64,000 bases of DNA, from NCBI RefSeq assembly GCF_000614585.1, contig NZ_BAKX01000002.1, positions 62,001 through 126,000 on the forward strand, written 5' to 3'. The position numbers and the translations under genes were made by a program. Shown here in pieces: positions 1 to 8,600 of the stretch (within the stretch, counting starts at the first letter, position 1; the number at the start of each line of letters is the position of its first letter). The stretch comes from Porphyromonas gingivicanis JCM 15907. GTDB lineage: Bacteria > Bacteroidota > Bacteroidia > Bacteroidales > Porphyromonadaceae. The notes under the pieces were generated by a model that saw nothing but the letters and a program-made list of their open reading frames with translations, was not told the DNA's origin and did not search any database.

Positions 1-1458
1 CACATCGCCGTAGCGTACCAAGAGGCGGAGTAGGTCGCTCTCTCCTTTGGAGAGTCGAGTGCGCATCTTAGGAGCCTCTACTACGGGAGGAGTGGGCTGA
101 GGAGCTTCTTCCGAAGGGTGCGGAGTAGCTATCCGTTGCTGTTGGGCATAGCGATTGTTACGGGTTATCTTGACCTGTTGGAGAAGCGTCTGCTCGCTTA
201 AAAATAGATTGCGTGCCATGCTCTGCGTATAGACGCTACGCTCCACCACATCGGGTATCAGGGCTATGGTGCGTACCAGTTCGTTGAGCACCTCGGCTCG
301 TTTCATAGGACTCTCTGCCATTTCGGTACGGTATAGCTCTGTTTTGAAAGAGATAAAGTCCACTTCGTGCTGTTCGATGTATTCGTTGAACTCGCTTACC
401 GAGCGTTGGCGCACGAAGGAGTCGGGGTCTTCGCCCTCTGGGAGGAGTAAAACCTTTACGTGCATACCTGCTTCTAAGAGTAGGTCTACCCCTCGCATAG
501 CGGCTTTGATGCCGGGCGCATCGCCGTCGAAGAGTAGTGTGATATGTTGCGTAAAGCGTTGGATAAGGCGTATTTGCTGTGTGGTGAGAGCCGTTCCGCT
601 GGAGGCGACCACGTTTTCGATGCCTGCTTGGTGCATAGCGATAACGTCCATATAACCCTCTACGAGGAAGACCTTATCGGCCTGCGAAATAGCCTTTTTA
701 GCAAGGTAGAGTCCATACAGCTCTCGACTCTTGGAGTAAATGGCATTTTCGGGCGAGTTGATGTATTTGGCAGTTTTGTCCTTATTGACCATAATACGCC
801 CTCCGAAGGCTACTACTCGCCCACTCACGGAGTGAACGGGGAAGATGATGCGCTCACGGAAACGATCGCCCGAGGTGCGTCCCTCCGTAGGCTCGAAGCA
901 TAGTCCCGTGGCGTAGAGGTATTGCGGATTGTATCCCTCGCTGGTGGCTTTTTGCAGAAGCCCATCTCGCTGTGAGGTAGAGTAACCCAAGGCAAATTTC
1001 TCGATAATCTGAGGCGTGATACCTCTATGGCGCAAGTAAGGTATCGCTATGGTTTGCCCCTCTTCCGAGTCGGAGAGCTGGTGCTGGAAGTATTGGCAAG
1101 CGAACTTTTGTACCAAGAACATACTTTCCTGCTCGTTGCGCCGTCTGCGCTCCTCTTCGGTCTCTTCGCGTTCGTTGATTTCTATGTTGTACTTGTGTGC
1201 CAAGTAGCGGAGAGCTTCGTAGTAAGACATCTTCTCCAATTTCATCAGAAAGGAGACGGGAGTGCCTCCTTCGTTGCAGGCGAAGCACTTGCAGATATTT
1301 TTTGAGGGAGAGACGTGAAACGAGGGGCGACGATCGGCATGGAAAGGGCATAGCCCCACGTAATTGACGCCCGACCTGCGGAGCGAGACAAAGTCGCTCA
1401 CCACATCGACGATGTTGGCAGTATCTAAAATGCGCTGTTTGGTAACCTCATCTATCAT
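1..1458 (-). CDS. dnaG: DNA primase DnaG (N-terminal part, cut by window edge)
   Basis: DnaG makes the RNA primers for DNA replication, working with the DnaB helicase. The frame is open to the left edge, so 486 codons are present and the C-terminal helicase-binding domain is mostly missing. The start at 1458 gives a protein beginning MIDEVTKQRILD, typical of DnaG. The CHC2 zinc-binding domain is intact, with ligands in C37-P-F-H40 and C58-F-A-C61. The Toprim catalytic core follows, with LVEGYMD near residue 260 and FDGDAPG near residue 310, which carry the metal-binding acidic residues. The gene lies 43 bases after murF-alr on the same strand and is probably the last gene of that operon inside this window. 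Identification is secure. Confidence 0.97.
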   Translation of the reverse strand, partial: MIDEVTKQRILDTANIVDVVSDFVSLRRSGVNYVGLCPFHADRRPSFHVSPSKNICKCFACNEGGTPVSFLMKLEKMSYYEALRYLAHKYNIEINEREETEEERRRRNEQESMFLVQKFACQYFQHQLSDSEEGQTIAIPYLRHRGITPQIIEKFALGYSTSQRDGLLQKATSEGYNPQYLYATGLCFEPTEGRTSGDRFRERIIFPVHSVSGRVVAFGGRIMVNKDKTAKYINSPENAIYSKSRELYGLYLAKKAISQADKVFLVEGYMDVIAMHQAGIENVVASSGTALTTQQIRLIQRFTQHITLLFDGDAPGIKAAMRGVDLLLEAGMHVKVLLLPEGEDPDSFVRQRSVSEFNEYIEQHEVDFISFKTELYRTEMAESPMKRAEVLNELVRTIALIPDVVERSVYTQSMARNLFLSEQTLLQQVKITRNNRYAQQQRIATPHPSEEAPQPTPPVVEAPKMRTRLSKGESDLLRLLVRYGDV

Positions 1459-1501
1459 CTCGGAAGCTCTCTTATAGCGTGCTGAATGTAACTCTTACCC
1501 T

Positions 1502-3980
1502 TTAGGCACGGTAGTAAACCCGCTGTATTCGGGGCGAGAGGTCGGCAATAAGTTCGTAGGGTATGGTCTCTATGGCTTGTGCCAAGGCATTGAGTTCAGT
1601 GAGTTCATCGCCAAAGAGAACTACCTCATCGCCCTCCTGTGCCTCGGGGCAGAGCGTTAAGTCTATCATACAGGTGTCCATACATACGTTACCGATAATC
1701 GGGCAACGCTTGCCTCGCAGGCTTACCCAACCCCGACCTTGGCTGAAGCGACGGTCGTAACCATCGGCGTATCCTATGGGGATAACGCCAATGATACCTC
1801 CTTCGGGGAGAAGTCCTTTTCGAGCATAGCCAATAGTATCGCCTGGGAGGATATTTTTTTTCTGCAAGAGAGTGGTGCGCAGGCGCAGTGCAGGGGTTAG
1901 CTGCGTGCTACCCGATGAGGAGATGCCGTATAGCCCGATACCTAAGCGTACCATATCTAACGCTTTGTTGGCGAAGCGTTCCGTCCCTGCCGTGTTGAGG
2001 ATATGGCGGAGGGCTGGTAGCTACTTGTTGTGCAAAGCGAGTAGCCGCCTCGGAGAACTGTTCTATCTGTCGCAGGGTAAAGGCATCTTCGGTGGAGTCG
2101 TCCGCAGCTGCCAAGTGGGTAAAGAGGCTCTTGACGTAAACCAAATGGTTCTCCTTGAAGAAGTCTGCCAGTTCTACCAATTCTTCGGGCGAGAAGCCCA
2201 AACGATGCATGCCCGTATCTACCTCCAAGTGCAGAGCGATGCGACTGAACCCCTGCTTGCTAATCTTGGTACAGAGTTGTTCCAAGAGAGAGCGAGAGAA
2301 GATAACAGGCTCTAAGGTGTAGTTGATGAGTGTGTCGAAAGCACTCTCTTCGGGGTTCATAACCAGTATGGGCGAGAGTATGCCCGCCTTGCGAAGCTCC
2401 TTGCCCTCATCTGCCACTGCTACGGCAAGCGCATCTATATGTGCCTCGTCCAAAGCCTGTGCCACCTCGTAAGAGCCTACCCCATAGCCATTGGCTTTGA
2501 CCATACCGATGCACTGCGTTCCCTTGGGGAGCAGAGAGCGGTAGTAATGAAGGTTCTGCACAATAGCTTCGAGATTGACCTGTAAGGTGGTCTGATGCAC
2601 CTTGTGTGCCAATCGCTCTATGATGCGCTCGAATTGGAATGAGCGTGCCCCCTTGACCAAGATGCAACTGTGGCTTATCTCTTCGATGCCTCCATGCTCT
2701 AATAACTCTTCTGTGCTGGAGAAGTAGCTAATCTTATGGTCGGGTAGATAGTCTTGCAAGCGTGTCATCTCCTTACCCACCACGAGTAGATGCTCGATGG
2801 CGAGAGGTTGAATTATCTCTGCTACGTTGCGGTAGAGCTGACGTGCCGAGAGCCCACTCTGCTGTATCTCTGAGAGGAGTACTACCCGTTGCAGACCCAT
2901 TTCTTTGGCTCTTCGCTGCTGGAAGTCGAGCGCAATGGCGAGCGAATTGATGTCGTTGCTACACACATCATTGATGATGATATTATCATTATTACCCTTC
3001 TTGACCTCGAGGCGCATCTCCACAGGTTCTAAGCGCATAAAGAGGTCGGGTTGTTCGATAAAATCAGGTTTGAGGAGCATCATAGCCACCATACATAGGA
3101 GTACATCCTCTACCGAAGCCTTATCGACAAAGGGGATGCGAATGACCAAATCTTTGCCCAGAGGGGCGATGGTTATCTCGGTAAACCGCTCTCGGGTCTC
3201 TATCTTTTTAACGAAGAGGGTAGCCTCTTTGTTTTCTGTACTCCAGCCACGACTCCGCCCTAATAGTCCTGCACGGCGCAGTCCATCGGTTATCTGGCTG
3301 TCGTCCATATTGTATATGATGCGCTCGCATTCAGAAAAGAGTTGGAGCTTCTCGTCAATCTTCTGAGCAAGGGTGTTGAAATTCTCCTGATGAGCCGAAC
3401 CGATGTTGGTAAAAATACCTATCGTGGGGCGTATGATGGGGAAGAGTCGTTCCATCTCTCCCGGTTTGGAGATGCCTGCCTCGAAGAGGGCGAGGGTATG
3501 GCTCTCGCTCATCTGAAGTACCGACAGGGGGACTCCTAACTGTGAGTTGTAGCTTTTGGGAGAGCGCACTATATTGTAGCTATCGCAGAGCAGTTGGTAG
3601 AGAAACTCCTTGACCACCGTTTTGCCATTGCTTCCCGTGATGCCCACTACAGGTATCTGAAAGTTGGCACGCCACTCTATTGCCAAGCGTTGCAGGGCGC
3701 GGAGGGTATCGCTCACGGCTATGAAGTTGGCTTCGGGGCATCGCTCGGCAAGCTCTTCGATGTGGTTGATGATAACGAAGTTGCGCACCCCATGTTGGTA
3801 GAGCTGTTCGATGTAGAGATGCCCATCTCCCGACTCTCCCAAGAGGGCAAAGAAGAGGGTGTGTTTCGTATGCGATAGAGAGCGACTATCGGTGAGGATA
3901 TGCTCGATGGTGTCATCGAAGCGAACTATCGACTGCAAAGGGCGTAATCGATGTACTATTTTTTCTATCGTGTAGATCAT
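1502..3980 (-). CDS. murF-alr: Bifunctional UDP-MurNAc-tripeptide:D-Ala-D-Ala ligase / alanine racemase (MurF-Alr), with a frameshift
   Basis: This fusion makes D-alanine (Alr) and adds D-Ala-D-Ala to the UDP-MurNAc peptide (MurF) for peptidoglycan; the fused form is known from Bacteroidota. The MurF half has the ATP loop GITGSNGKT at residues 113-121. The Alr half has the PLP lysine motif VKANGYG near residue 490 and the catalytic tyrosine region IGYADGYDRR. The frame breaks near position 2021: the upstream frame ends in ATRFAQQV and then loses similarity, while the next frame continues LPALRHILNTAG and MVRLGIGLYGIS, normal Alr sequence. The span is 2479 bases, one more than a multiple of three, so removing one base restores 825 residues, the expected family length. 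D-alanine supply is normally essential, so an artefact is likely. The gene sits between the GSCFA gene and dnaG. Confidence 0.93.
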
Positions 3981-4025
3981 GTTCGTATAACTACTCTTTC
4001 GTCTCTCGTGTATTCGGGTTCGGGA

Positions 4026-5022
4026 TTAGCTCTCCAAAGGGGAGAGCAGATTTCGAGAGACTAAGTTAGGAAATTTATGGCGGATACGCTCGCCCTCTTG
4101 TTCTAAAAAACGGCGGTGTGCCTCTTGCTCCTCTGCCGTGGCGTTCATAGGGCGGTGTAGGGCGCGTTGGGCTAACTTTTCTGCCGTGCGCAGTGCCTCC
4201 TCTTCGGAGGGAGAGAGCCAGCCCGTGAGTAGACGTTGGCGGATAATCTCTACGGCTAAATCAGTCGGGTGAATCATATCTTCGGCATAGTAGCGGTAAT
4301 CCCTCAGTTCGTCCATCATAATCTCATAGGCTGGGAAGTAGTGTACTCTGCCTTTGAAACGCTCTTCGAGGGCTTCGGCTGTGAGTAGTAACTCGGCCTT
4401 ACTGCGCTGACTCTCAGGCGCACCATAACGCAAGTAGCGGATGGGGCTTACCGTGAGGATGATTTCCAATGCTTCGTTGTGGGCTAAAAGCTGTTCGATG
4501 ATGGGAGCCAAGCGGGCGATAAAAAGCTCCTTTGTGCCTTGGTGTGCGTAAAGTGTTGCTCGGGCAACTTGTGGCAGTTGGCAACGACACAGCCCAACTC
4601 CTTATGCGTGTAGAGGAATGCCGACCCCAAGGTTAGGAGCAACCATCGCCCCTCACGGAGCTGTTGTTTTCCCCTCTGGAGGTCTTCTTCGATGCCTTTC
4701 CATGTCTCCTCCCAAGTGGGGCGGGAGTAGCGACTGTGGTGCATAAAGCTGTGATACTTGCCTGATGCTCAAAGAGGAGCGTCGAGGGGTCGAACGAGCA
4801 GGCTCCCTCTGCCAAGTATTCCAAGGCTTGGGCTATTGAAATCGGGTTGTAAAGCGTGCCAAACGGATTGACCATAGCATCGAACCCATGTCGAAAGAGC
4901 CATGAACCAATCCGCTCGCTGAAGCAGGAACCGAGCGAAAGAATTTTTTCGCCGTAGTGGAGACGTCGCTCAGGGGCAATACCCCTCCACACGACAGAGG
5001 TAGAAAGGGTAATTGTTTTCAT
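4026..5022 (-). CDS. GSCFA domain protein, interrupted by two frameshifts
   Basis: GSCFA proteins are a Bacteroidota/Proteobacteria family related to GDSL/SGNH hydrolases; no substrate is firmly assigned. The name motif GSCFSERIG is at residues 31-39, followed by NPFGTLYNPISIAQAL. The sequence then continues in a second frame (HHSRYSRPTW, LTLGSAFLYTHKE, ANCHKLPEQHF) and a third frame (TVSPIRYLRYG, and YRYYAEDMIHP near the C-terminus). The breaks lie near 4750 and near 4535, and each needs one added base. The 997-base span plus two bases is exactly 333 codons, giving a full 332-residue protein. The stop of the upstream lipoprotein gene lies 4 bases before this start, and murF-alr begins 45 bases after its end, so these genes look co-transcribed. 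The family call is firm; whether the frameshifts are biological is unknown. Confidence 0.85.
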
Positions 5023-5025
5023 CGT

Positions 5026-6387
5026 TTAACGAAAGGCTTCTTTGAGATTCGCTATACGGCGCATAGTGCCCTGCTGTAAGAGATAGACTTGGGGCAGTTG
5101 CGTTACGTTGAAGGGTATTACGCTGCTCTGCTGTACATCGTACACGTTGAGCCAAGGCAAACGGCGAGTGGCTTGCATCCATTGGTCTATGTCTCTATCG
5201 TACGAGACCATGTAGACCTCGGTGCGGGGTGCGGATTGATGGACATAGAGCTGGTTAAGTTCGGCTATGAAGTTCGGCATCCCCTCCATGGCAAAGGAGA
5301 CAAAGGCGATAAGCACACGAGGGTGGGCGTTGGCTACTTGCTCCAAACTCTGCTCTTCGCCTTGATTGTCGATGAGCGTAAGGGCAGGGAAAGCACGCTC
5401 TTCTGCCTGCTCCAAAAGAGCTTCGTAGGGTACACCTTTGCGCTGTTTATCTATCTTGATGAGTTGTAGTGCTTTGTTTTTCAGACCTTTGGTGTAGGGA
5501 TGCTCGGGCTTGAAGACTTCATAGGCAGAGGCTACCGAACCGAACGAGTGGAGGTCTATTGTAGCTGGAGCAAAGAACTCTATCGGGTAGAGTTCTTGAC
5601 CACCATTGAGGTTTTGTAGGAGTACGAAATAGGCTTCGAGCGATGAGGGGTTAGGGTAGACGTACTGCTCCGAAAGTCGCTGTTTATGCGCTTCGACAAG
5701 TTTCCCTATTTGTTCATTGCCCTCGGCGAGCGTCATCTCTCCCCGACGGCACAACTCGGTGATGCGTTCGATGCTGTCCTCCACCTTTTGGGTGGCTTGC
5801 TGGATGCGCATCAAGGCTTGGTTGCTTGCGCCCCCCTCTATGTGGCAACTCCCTGCTGGCTGGGCTAAGCGGAACGAGAGGCGGATTTGCTGAGCAGAGT
5901 CGGCACGAAATACGACACCTTGCTTGCCCCTCCCTAAGCGATAGAGTATCGAGTCCTGTTGTATCGGGTAAATGAGGCTGAAGTACCCCTTGCTGTCGGT
6001 GCGTACGGAGTCTACGATACGGAGTGTTTCGAGTACCTCGGTGAGGTAGAGCGTGGTGTCGGCACCATCCAGCACTTGCCCTTTGATTTCAAAACTGCGT
6101 TGCGGATGCGACTGACAACCGCTTGCCCCCAAAAGAAGCATTAGCACGCCCAACAGCGTGGCGGACAATCCAGCCCATCGCCCTGCGCTCGAGCTTGCGG
6201 AGGGTAGTGCATATCCCCCTGCCTTTGATGCAGACAACTCCTTGCCTGAAATAAGGGGGCTAATAGCTCTCTCGTTAGTGGATTTAGGTGGCTCTTGGCT
6301 TGCACCTTGCTTGCTCAAAAAGGGGGTAAAGGAAATGCGCTTTAGTGTCATAAATTTCTCTCTCAAAAACAGTCTGTCATCCTGCAA
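5026..6387 (-). CDS. DUF4369-type lipoprotein with thioredoxin-like domain lacking the CxxC pair
   Basis: This is probably an envelope lipoprotein. A lipobox (LLLGASGC) lies near residue 90. After it comes a DUF4369-like beta domain (FEIKGQVLDGADTTLYL, then DSILYRLGRG) and a helical linker. A C-terminal thioredoxin fold begins at FPALTLIDNQGEE; the strand normally holding WCxPC reads FVSFAMEGMPN, so there is no redox cysteine pair. A role in binding or sensing is likelier than disulfide exchange. The roughly 70 residues before the lipobox are unusual for a signal peptide; the true start may be the Met at 6351 or further in, or this stretch may come from an inserted DNA element. A minus-strand -7 box (TAACTTTG, 6456-6463) fits a transcript starting just upstream. 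First gene of the probable operon ending in dnaG. Confidence 0.75.
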   Translation of the reverse strand: MQDDRLFLREKFMTLKRISFTPFLSKQGASQEPPKSTNERAISPLISGKELSASKAGGYALPSASSSAGRWAGLSATLLGVLMLLLGASGCQSHPQRSFEIKGQVLDGADTTLYLTEVLETLRIVDSVRTDSKGYFSLIYPIQQDSILYRLGRGKQGVVFRADSAQQIRLSFRLAQPAGSCHIEGGASNQALMRIQQATQKVEDSIERITELCRRGEMTLAEGNEQIGKLVEAHKQRLSEQYVYPNPSSLEAYFVLLQNLNGGQELYPIEFFAPATIDLHSFGSVASAYEVFKPEHPYTKGLKNKALQLIKIDKQRKGVPYEALLEQAEERAFPALTLIDNQGEEQSLEQVANAHPRVLIAFVSFAMEGMPNFIAELNQLYVHQSAPRTEVYMVSYDRDIDQWMQATRRLPWLNVYDVQQSSVIPFNVTQLPQVYLLQQGTMRRIANLKEAFR

Positions 6388-6455
6388 TACTCAAAGTCTT
6401 CGGAGCTTGTAGCCCTCGAAGCCTTTTGAGCTTTCCTGTTTCTTTGACTGTGGGG

Positions 6456-6463
6456 CAAAGTTA
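6456..6463 (-). promoter_or_regulatory. Candidate -7 box for the DUF4369-GSCFA-murF-dnaG operon
   Basis: On the minus strand this reads TAACTTTG, matching the Bacteroidota -7 consensus TAnnTTTG. It lies 69 bases before the first candidate start codon of the lipoprotein gene. No clear -33 TTTG is seen at the usual spacing, so the call rests on the -7 box alone. Confidence 0.4.
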
Positions 6464-6560
6464 CAAAATAACCTCCACTAAGCCTTTGTCGAAACAGACC
6501 ATTGTGCCGACTTCAAAAGAACCTCGAAAGACGATGCACTGCCTCCCAACAACCCCAACC

Positions 6561-6762
6561 CTCCGAAGCGCATCCCTCTGCCATTCCCCCTCTCATACTC
6601 CTTGGCATGGTATGCTCTTTTGCTTTTGCACTCCCTCTTTCTCCTACCTCCTTGCTACTTGCCCCAATCTCCGTTTCCTCTCCGAAGCATATCCCTCTGT
6701 CAATATCCCCTCTCATCCTCCTTAGCATGGTAGGCTCTTTTGCTCTTGCACTCCCTCGTCTC
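6561..6762. repeat. Imperfect tandem duplication, two copies of about 84 bases
   Basis: The copies at 6561-6644 and 6680-6762 start 119 bases apart. Both begin CTCCGAAGC, share CCCCTCTCAT and a core ending GCATGGTA, then GCTCTTTTGCT, and continue into a CACTCCCTC block. Scattered substitutions separate them, so this is an old duplication. No protein is conserved across the copies. Confidence 0.8.
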
Positions 6763-6954
6763 CCCTCTCCTCAGTGCTGTATGCCGTAATCCTATTCCAA
6801 GATTGCCCCCAATCAACAAATCTTAATTCCATCTCCTACCCTTTGTGGAGGGGTGGCACGCACTTGTTGCGTGCGCATACTCTCCCCCCTTTAATGAGTT
6901 TGATTTACTTCCCTTTCTTTTCTTTTTATTTATATAGGGGATAATTCAGCGCAT

Positions 6955-7036
6955 AATTATGTCGAATTATAAAATCATGATGTGATAATTATTTCCGAAT
7001 TATGAAATGAATTATGGTCGAATTATGCAGAATTAT
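6955..7036. repeat. Seven phased AATTAT words
   Basis: AATTAT starts at 6955, 6965, 6987, 6998, 7010, 7021 and 7031, giving spacings of 10, 22, 11, 12, 11 and 10 bases. This is close to one or two turns of the DNA helix each time. Phased AT-rich words can cause intrinsic bending or act as binding sites for a protein on one face of the helix. No function is known here. Confidence 0.75.
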
Positions 7037-7103
7037 CGATTTTACTGGGATCTCTCCACTTCTGCCCCTTGCATCTTTTTCCTCATCTCTTCTACCCTCG
7101 CAC

Positions 7104-7195
7104 CTCAAAACACAAACGCATCTAAACGAAACCGCAGTCGGCTGGATAAAATCAGCAATCGAAACTCGTAACTCAAAACACAAACGCATCTAAAC
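7104..7195. repeat. Exact 24-base direct repeat
   Basis: An identical 24-base block beginning CTCAAAACACAAACG occurs at 7104-7127 and 7172-7195, separated by 44 bases. The flanking sequence is not duplicated. It could be a recombination scar or a protein-binding pair; the sequence does not say which. Confidence 0.85.
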
Positions 7196-7539
7196 CCTTT
7201 GCCTCGATCTCCTCGATCTGAAAAACTGCGAACATCTCCTCCCCGCTGACCCCAAAAATTTCACCCCCGATGCTCAAATTCCAACCCCATTATCCTAACT
7301 CTCCAAATCATCAACCCTTTCTCCCGAAAGCACAGACCCTTTTCGCCGAAACCATCCGTCTCTACCCACCGAAGCACTACCCCTATCGAAGTGGTTCATT
7401 TGTCGCCTTAACCCGCCCTTTTGTTCTCTCTTTTTGAGTGTCTGCTATAGCGGTCACTATATAAGTAAGAGAGAACCTTTTTTGGGGAAGTTTGGGGACA
7501 ATTAACTGTTAAATCTTTTGCTCCCTCCCCTCTTTCTGC

Positions 7540-7568
7540 TTGCAAAACAGAAATTGTACTTATATTTG
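7540..7568 (+). promoter_or_regulatory. Candidate promoter of the Panacea-like gene
   Basis: TATATTTG at 7561-7568 matches the -7 consensus TAnnTTTG, with a TTG 18 bases upstream at 7540-7542. It would give a leader of about 100 bases before the ATG at 7677. The leader contains the inverted repeat GGTCAC (7614-7619) and GTGACC (7639-7644). Confidence 0.5.
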
Positions 7569-7613
7569 CTGGATAAAACTATAACGATACAAATTGAAAT
7601 AAATAGGAATAAT

Positions 7614-7644
7614 GGTCACTTGTTTTGTTTTTTACAGGGTGACC
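7614..7644. promoter_or_regulatory. Inverted repeat GGTCAC-N19-GTGACC in the leader
   Basis: The two 6-base arms lie at 7614-7619 and 7639-7644, between the candidate promoter and the start codon at 7677. A further GGTCACT occurs at 7452-7458, above the promoter. This could be an operator used for autoregulation, or a leader hairpin. The arms are short, so confidence is low. Confidence 0.35.
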
Positions 7645-7676
7645 CTCTTATCTAAATAAGAATTCAGAATGCATTT

Positions 7677-8525
7677 ATGATCAGTTTAGAAGAGCTAAGC
7701 GGGAAAATAGATGATAGAAAAATAAAGTTCCCAGAAGAGAAAGAAAGGTTAGACCAAGCACTCCACGTTGTCAAAAAAATGAAGGTGTTTGAGTATGTTG
7801 TGGCTCAATCTATTGGTATGGGACGAGGAGAGGCGAAGACTAAGGAAGAATACAATACCTTACTTAGGAAGTATAACATAACCCATTGGATGAAGACACT
7901 CTATTTTATTTGTCTTTCCGATTATGATAGAAAGCTCTCTTTGCCAGAATACAAGGTTTTTGATAACAGTGCTTTTGAAGTAAAATCAGAGAATCTTTTC
8001 TCTCTCTTTAATGGGTGGACTGCCTATGAAAATGGCCCTGTAGAGGCAGATATTTATGATAATAGATTTTTTATCAATAAACTGTCCCCTCTCTTTAGTT
8101 ATGATGGATATTTTTTGCAGCTAAAGGACTCCGTTGACGAGCAGAAGGCTTACCAAATAGTGCGGGAGGAAAAATACAAATCTTGCAAAGCAACACAGGA
8201 GGGATTAGAGAACTCTATTGATGAATCCATAAAACACCTTTTTGGCGGACTTTACACACCCCTCTACTACCAGTTAAAAGAACGCCTTCCCGAAGGAGAG
8301 CAGGCTGAAGAAAGTTTGGTACAATACACCACTTTGAACACCCAAATGGTAATAGAGGCTTCTCACTCATTTGTTGCATGGAAAGAGTGTTGGAAGAAAA
8401 ATAACGATAGAGAAAATAAAGTCTACTCCCTCAAAGATATACAAGATTATCTTTCGAATACGAAAAACCTTCGAGAGGAAGTAGAGTATTTTAGAGAATT
8501 TCGAGTGTCGACCAAGGCACATTGA
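7677..8525 (+). CDS. Panacea-like (DUF4065-type) protein, possible antitoxin
   Basis: The 282-residue protein resembles the SocA/Panacea (DUF4065) fold in its key places. A helix WMKTLYFICL (residues 71-80) corresponds to the family's LQKLLYY helix. NGWTAYENGPVEADIY (112-127) corresponds to the family's A-x-xYGPV-x-x-x-Y segment. A C-terminal helix with ASHSFVAWKECWK (228-240) and SLKDIQDYL (251-259) matches the family's late His/Trp-Lys region and final helix. Panacea domains are known as antitoxins paired with many unrelated toxins. The partner here would be the large membrane protein starting 75 bases downstream on the same strand. Both genes are AT-richer than their neighbours, which suggests transfer. 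The family call rests on motif resemblance; the antitoxin role is inferred from the family and the gene pairing. Confidence 0.6.
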   Translation: MISLEELSGKIDDRKIKFPEEKERLDQALHVVKKMKVFEYVVAQSIGMGRGEAKTKEEYNTLLRKYNITHWMKTLYFICLSDYDRKLSLPEYKVFDNSAFEVKSENLFSLFNGWTAYENGPVEADIYDNRFFINKLSPLFSYDGYFLQLKDSVDEQKAYQIVREEKYKSCKATQEGLENSIDESIKHLFGGLYTPLYYQLKERLPEGEQAEESLVQYTTLNTQMVIEASHSFVAWKECWKKNNDRENKVYSLKDIQDYLSNTKNLREEVEYFREFRVSTKAH

Positions 8526-8600
8526 TAGGTAAAAATAAATAGGGTAGCTCTCTCTATTACCTTGGAGGGAGTTTTTTGATGTCTGTTAGATATTGTTGGT

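Larger units (their letters stand above)
6388..7676. other. 1.3-kb non-coding, repeat-rich stretch upstream of the two-gene island
   Basis: No convincing gene is present; the open frames here are pyrimidine-rich and low in complexity. The stretch holds an imperfect 84-base tandem repeat (6561-6644 and 6680-6762), a cluster of seven AATTAT words at near-helical spacing (6955-7036), an exact 24-base direct repeat (7104-7127 and 7172-7195), a candidate promoter (7540-7568) and an inverted repeat (7614-7644) just before the next gene. Its composition differs from both flanks, consistent with a junction region next to acquired DNA. Confidence 0.7.

Noticed and set aside
6426-6789. Open plus-strand frames in the C/T-rich tandem repeat
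   Set aside because: They follow the repeat's composition (Pro, Ser and Leu runs), overlap one another and do not keep one frame across the two copies.
7104-7195. Possible CRISPR repeat pair
   Set aside because: There are only two copies, no regular spacer series and no cas genes in the window.
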